A stretch of DNA of 27,770 nucleotides. Origin: CAYUAI01 sp964442745. GTDB lineage: Bacteria > Pseudomonadota > Gammaproteobacteria > S012-40. Position 1 is the first letter of the stretch. The number at the start of each line of letters is the position of its first letter. This document shows positions 24,083 to 27,770 of the stretch, piece after piece. Under the pieces are notes generated by a model that saw only the letters and a program-made list of their open reading frames with translations, was not told where the DNA came from and ran no database searches. Location of the stretch: positions 1 through 27,770 of the forward strand of contig CAYUAI010000056.1 of the NCBI GenBank assembly GCA_964442745.1, in the 5' to 3' direction. The position numbers and the translations under genes are program-made.

Positions 24083-24115
24083 GCTCGCAGCAAAGTGTCT
24101 ATTTTTGTTGCGAGC
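24083..24115 (+). terminator. Hairpin after the barrel gene
   Basis: GCTCGCAGCAA at 24083-24093 pairs with TTGTTGCGAGC at 24105-24115 (11 bp, one G-U pair), 17 bases after the stop codon. No uridine tract follows, so it is a terminator candidate or an mRNA-end stem. Confidence 0.45.
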
Positions 24116-24198
24116 CTCATACGAATAAACCTTTTGCACTCGATCTGATGAGAGCCGTCCTGCACCCCCTCCGCAGCAGTATTTAATTCTATAAAAAT

Positions 24199-24245
24199 CA
24201 ATACCTAATAATGGCTATCTCATGCGGTTTGGTGGGTAGGTATTG
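24199..24245. repeat. Inverted repeat containing a 13-mer shared with 21072-21084
   Basis: CAATACCTA at 24199-24207 and TAGGTATTG at 24237-24245 are exact reverse complements, extendable to AAAAA/TTTTT with one bulge. The right arm lies partly inside GGTGGGTAGGTAT (24231-24243), which occurs identically at 21072-21084. Confidence 0.45.
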
Positions 24246-24506
24246 TTTTTGCCGGTGGTGCTTATTGGAACGTTTCGCGAGGCATCGCTCTCTAAATCGA
24301 CAACCTTTATGTGATAGGAGTGGTTTGGTGAAAAATAAATTTTACTTTTAGACGATAGCTTTATAAAGTTTAGGCATGAATTAGTGGGGTAATTTAAGCG
24401 TGGGATGCGAAACTAGGAAGTTATTGTGCCGCCCACTGCGTATCAAAAAAACTGGCTTAAATGAGCGATATGTACTCGATAATAATTAAATAGATGAAAA
24501 TTTCAA

Positions 24507-26708
24507 ATGAACCGCTTGTTTAAGCCACACTCTGCCGTTACTTCCGTCGCATTTTTTGGTTTTCCGCGTCAGCTTGTCTATTTTGTTATATTCTTAGTTT
24601 TATTTAACGGTAGTTTATGGCGTGTGGCGAGTGCAGAAAATATTTTATCCGCCGCTCATTCTGAACTTGTTGCCGGGGAGTTATTGATAAAGTTTAGTGA
24701 TCACTCTAACCATCAGCAACGATCTAAAATTCGATCCAAAGCCGCCGCTCGCGTGAAATCTGAGTTTGATAATTTTGGTGTTGAGCACTGGAAGCTAACG
24801 GATGATCAATCACTTGCTCAAACGATTGGCAAGTTGCAGAAAAACCCTAATGTTGTGTTTGTCGAGCCAAATTATCGGCGATTCCCACGCATTGTTATCC
24901 CTTCTGATCCTCGGTATATAGATCAAAAAAATCGTTTGGAGCAGATTCAATTACCGCAGGCGTGGGAACAAGTCTATGGTAAAGGCTTAAATGCTAGTGA
25001 TGTAACGATTGCAATTATTGATGATGCATTTGATATTAACCACCCTGATCTAATATTAAATGTTGACCTGAATACCAGTCAAGACTTTGTCGGCCAAGAT
25101 AATGATCCGAGTCCTGAGTATTGTAATGGTGATGTGAGTAACCCTGAGACTCATGGGACGACAGTCGCTGGTGTTGCGGGTGCTTTTGGTGGGAATGGTG
25201 AAGGTATCGTTGGTTCCGCTTGGGATGCCCGGCTTATGCTGTTACGGATTGGTTGCAACTATTCGGTTGCCGAAGAATTGCAAGCTATGCAGTGGGCGAT
25301 ATCCATGGGGGCAAATATTGTGAATGTCAGTTATGGTGGTCCTCAATACTCTGAAGCTGAGCGTACCGCCATTTTTGAACTGCAAGATCGTGATATATTG
25401 TTGGTTGCTGCCGCCGGTAATTTTGAAGTGAATAACGACAAAGTGCCTGATTATCCATCCGGTTTGGATTTACCGAATATACTTGCTGTGGCCGCTATTG
25501 ATGCCAATGACAAGTTGGCCAGTTGGTCTCAATATGGCCCAACGAGTGTGGATGTTGCTGCCCCAGGCGTTGATATTTTAACAACGGTATCGAGTCTCCA
25601 TCGCAGTCCGAATTGTGATGCGGTGGCAACGGGTGTGAAATATTGCGCGGTCAATGGGACTTCATATTCTGCTCCGCTAGTGAGTGGTGTTGCTGCTTTA
25701 CTCAAGGCAAGGTTTCCTGAGGCAAGTTTTCGGGATCTAAAAGGCGCAATGATGGCATCGGTTGTGGCATTGCCTGAGGTAAAGGGTCGGCTCTCGACGG
25801 ATGGACGTATTGATGCTAATCAAGCGTTTTTTGCGATGAATAATCCTCAGCCTGTCATTGTGATTAAAGAGATCAAAATTGATGATTCGAGTTCCGTATC
25901 AGGCAATAATAATGGTGTCTTAGATATTGGAGAGGTGTTTAGTTTGCATCTTACATTGGAAAACGTATGGAAAGATGTACATAATTTACGACTCAAACTG
26001 CATTCTACCGTATTAAATGAAAATGCGTATAATCCTCAGCGATATAGTATTGGTACTTTGTTAAGCGGCGAAAGCAAACAAGTTTCATTAATCATACGGG
26101 TTGACAATTATATCAATCATACTCGCCTCCCTTTTGATTTATTTATCGAAGGCAACGATGAAAACCGAGTGCCATATTCAGAGGAGAGAAACTTTGAATT
26201 GGAGGTCGGAGACTTAGAAAATGGTCGGGCGGTAGTGGGTATGCTCAGGAAAACGGGAGATCAGCAAGATGATTTTCATTATTTTCATATTGATGTTGAA
26301 GGTAATGTGGATAATTTGGCAATTGATTTAGAAGTCATTAATAGTGAAACAGGGACAGGCGAGCTTGATATGTTAATCAGATATCAATCTCCTCCCCTGT
26401 TCGATTATTTTTTATATGACCAAGCGAATGATGGGGTGAGTGAGGGGACTTTAGTTGCTTCGGAGTCGGGTTTGAAAGAGAAAGTCGTGATTCCTTCCCC
26501 ACGTAAAGGGACGTATCATATTGTGATTTTTCCACCTCGGGGATCGACAAAGCCGAACATTGAATATATGTTGATGGCGAGTTACCGGCATAAATATGTG
26601 GTAGAGCAGGCCGGAGGTTGTAGTTTAGAGGGAGGATCGTCGTGGTTCGATCCTGTTTTAAGTTTATTAGCGTTGTTTGGTTTTGCTGGCGTTATGAGGA
26701 AAAACTGA
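24507..26708 (+). CDS. Subtilisin-family (S8) serine protease with C-terminal sorting signal
   Basis: A 733-residue exported protease. The signal segment ends near residue 43 (VASA). A propeptide of the fervidolysin-like type follows at about 50-125 (GELLIKFSD to NPNVVFVEPNYR). The S8 catalytic domain has D172 (IAIIDDAFDINHPDL), H216 (ETHGTTVAGVAGA) and S386 (NGTSYSAPLVSGVAALL), so the triad is complete. Residues about 450-560 form a beta-sandwich-like region (SGNNNGVLDIGEVFSLHLTL), and 570-690 resemble a pre-peptidase C-terminal domain. The C-terminus, residues 703-733, reads GGCSLEGG, then FDP, a hydrophobic run and MRKN. This resembles Cys-containing sorting signals of the JDVT-CTERM and MYXO-CTERM kind. 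The ribosome site is weak. Confidence 0.92.
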   Translation: MNRLFKPHSAVTSVAFFGFPRQLVYFVIFLVLFNGSLWRVASAENILSAAHSELVAGELLIKFSDHSNHQQRSKIRSKAAARVKSEFDNFGVEHWKLTDDQSLAQTIGKLQKNPNVVFVEPNYRRFPRIVIPSDPRYIDQKNRLEQIQLPQAWEQVYGKGLNASDVTIAIIDDAFDINHPDLILNVDLNTSQDFVGQDNDPSPEYCNGDVSNPETHGTTVAGVAGAFGGNGEGIVGSAWDARLMLLRIGCNYSVAEELQAMQWAISMGANIVNVSYGGPQYSEAERTAIFELQDRDILLVAAAGNFEVNNDKVPDYPSGLDLPNILAVAAIDANDKLASWSQYGPTSVDVAAPGVDILTTVSSLHRSPNCDAVATGVKYCAVNGTSYSAPLVSGVAALLKARFPEASFRDLKGAMMASVVALPEVKGRLSTDGRIDANQAFFAMNNPQPVIVIKEIKIDDSSSVSGNNNGVLDIGEVFSLHLTLENVWKDVHNLRLKLHSTVLNENAYNPQRYSIGTLLSGESKQVSLIIRVDNYINHTRLPFDLFIEGNDENRVPYSEERNFELEVGDLENGRAVVGMLRKTGDQQDDFHYFHIDVEGNVDNLAIDLEVINSETGTGELDMLIRYQSPPLFDYFLYDQANDGVSEGTLVASESGLKEKVVIPSPRKGTYHIVIFPPRGSTKPNIEYMLMASYRHKYVVEQAGGCSLEGGSSWFDPVLSLLALFGFAGVMRKN

Positions 26709-26940
26709 AAATTTGATCGCTGAATATAACGAAATATATGATGTTTCTTAAAAGCATCGCTGTTGTCATGTCTTTCCACAATCCACCACCAATGATTTTT
26801 TCGCTAATCTTTTGCGCTTAATCAATCAATAAAAAGTTAGGCGTGGGGGCCTGGCAACTTTCTGCAGGCTCATGCTTTAATTTTTGCGACACCAGAATGT
26901 GATCAGGTCATCGCTTAGACACCTTGTGAGGGAGGGATCG
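26709..26940. other. Gap between the two S8 protease genes
   Basis: A 232-base interval. AAAGTTAGGC (26833-26842) and GCCT plus AACTTT (to 26861) can form a bulged stem, a weak terminator candidate. It is too long for close translational coupling. Confidence 0.3.
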
Positions 26941-27770
26941 ATGTTGCAAAAACAGCGACAACTTGGGGTGGTAGGTTTTATCTTTGTTTGGTTGCCGTTA
27001 GCGGTTTTGGCTTCTCCAGTATCAAATGATTATTTTTTGAGTGCCCATTCCCCTGTGTACACTAGCCAATTGCCCAGTCATCGGTTATCGATTCCTTTTC
27101 ACTCCAGTTTGCCATCTTTTTTCGTCGATATTAGCGGTTTTCCTCAGCGAGATATGTCTAGTAAAGTATTGTCTGCAATATATTGGCAAAGGCCGTTGTT
27201 TATTGAGGGGCGTCGTTATTCGGGGAGGCGTCATGCCTTTTATATACCTACCGATGATTCGGCGAGATTGTATTCATTATTGGAGGCGCTTAGAGTTATC
27301 CAAGTTGAACAAGCTTGGGATATTACTCGGGGAGACCCGAGGGTGATTGTTGCTGTCATTGATGATGCGATCGATATCGATCATCCAGATCTCATCGATA
27401 ATTTGCTACTCGGTTGGGATTTTGTGGCCGGAGATAACGACCCAAGTCCCAGTAATGATAGCTCATGTGGCAGTGAAATTCATGGAACCTCGGTGGCTGG
27501 TGTGATAGCTGCCACGGGTAATAATCAGCAAGGAATTGCCGGCGTTAGCCATCATTCACGTATGATACCTTTACGAATTGGTTGTACTTACCAAGCTCGA
27601 TACGAGAGAGATGCGGTGGAATATGCAATTCGGCATGGCGCACAAATCATTAATGCGAGTTATGGTGGTGTCACATTTTCTCCTTTTCAGGATGAAATCA
27701 TCAATATGTTGGAAGAAAATAATGTTTTAATGGTCGTTTCTGCGGGTAACTATCATGCCAATAATGATCG
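26941..27770 (+). CDS. Subtilisin-family (S8) serine protease, cut by the window end
   Basis: An open frame from ATG 26941 to the right edge, 276 complete codons; the C-terminus lies outside. GAGGGAGGG just before the ATG is a strong ribosome site. The signal peptide MLQKQRQLGVVGFIFVWLPLAVLA ends before SPVSND. About 100 residues follow without the usual propeptide signature. The catalytic domain then begins: D141 (VAVIDDAIDIDHPDL) and H181 (EIHGTSVAGVIAA) are present. The Ser would lie beyond the edge. It is clearly a paralogue of the preceding protease, sharing DNDPSP, a Cys before the His motif, LRIGC and SYGG. The shared Cys pair may form a disulfide. Confidence 0.9.
   Translation, partial: MLQKQRQLGVVGFIFVWLPLAVLASPVSNDYFLSAHSPVYTSQLPSHRLSIPFHSSLPSFFVDISGFPQRDMSSKVLSAIYWQRPLFIEGRRYSGRRHAFYIPTDDSARLYSLLEALRVIQVEQAWDITRGDPRVIVAVIDDAIDIDHPDLIDNLLLGWDFVAGDNDPSPSNDSSCGSEIHGTSVAGVIAATGNNQQGIAGVSHHSRMIPLRIGCTYQARYERDAVEYAIRHGAQIINASYGGVTFSPFQDEIINMLEENNVLMVVSAGNYHANND

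Larger units (their letters stand above)
24067..24506. other. Non-coding gap before the first S8 protease
   Basis: 440 bases with the hairpin after the barrel gene, a second inverted repeat at 24199-24245, and no gene. A GTG with a nearby AGGAG near 24328 opens a frame of only seven codons. No clear promoter is seen for the protease gene. Confidence 0.4.

Noticed and set aside
24328..24351. Seven-codon frame with an AGGAG site before the first S8 protease
   Set aside because: It stops after seven codons and nothing downstream resumes the frame, so there is no support for a truncated gene.
27041..27346. 101-codon plus-strand reading frame near the right edge
   Set aside because: It lies out of frame inside the second S8 protease, whose frame from 26941 has a strong ribosome site, a signal peptide and catalytic motifs.
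1..27770. CRISPR array, insertion sequence, tRNA or rRNA
   Set aside because: No regularly spaced repeats, no transposase-like frame with terminal repeats, and no tRNA or rRNA pattern were seen.

Overview
The window reads as a chromosomal segment of a gammaproteobacterium with moderate GC. The best clue is the housekeeping run glyA-nrdR-ribE-ribBX-ribH-nusB-thiL. This is the order usual in gammaproteobacteria, here without ribD between nrdR and ribE. Type IV pilus minor-pilin cassettes, a CheV-type chemotaxis protein and many exported proteins suggest a motile or surface-attached diderm. I cannot name a genus from sequence alone.

Layout. 1-1432: a broken 3' gene end at the left edge, a small degenerate receiver-like protein, and a periplasmic YceI-family protein. 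1943-8428 (+): glycine/serine, riboflavin and thiamine metabolism (glyA, nrdR, ribE, ribBX, ribH, nusB, thiL), then an exported trypsin-like protease. A perfect 34-bp palindrome at 8433-8466 separates this from the convergent block on the minus strand. 8474-15483 (-): nine prepilin-like genes and galE. Read in transcription order, cassette 1 is pilE-like, fimT, pilV, pilW, pilX-like (15483 to 12493). Cassette 2 is fimT, pilW, pilX-like, pilV (12343 to 9492), followed by galE. Each cassette has exactly one prepilin without Glu5, as expected for a PilX/GspK-type tip component. No PilY1 is present in the window.

15803-18378 (+): thiO, a short Irr-like Fur-family regulator, and a cheV broken inside its receiver domain, with about 9-10 residues missing and a TGATG stop/start overlap at the break. 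18465-20638 (-): a translationally coupled pair of exported proteins with Lcl/DUF1566 C-terminal domains; the larger is a lipoprotein that also carries Calx-beta-like domains. 21110-27770: a series of exported proteins. These are an unrecognised Gly/Met-rich secreted protein, a DUF4399 protein (-), an outer-membrane barrel candidate, and two tandem subtilisin-family (S8) proteases. The first protease ends in a Cys-containing C-terminal sorting signal; the second runs off the right edge.

The most notable part is the right two thirds: two different minor-pilin cassettes, then putative adhesins, an undescribed Gly/Met-rich protein and sorted proteases. Whether these form one surface system is inference. 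Each family is individually known except the Gly/Met-rich protein.
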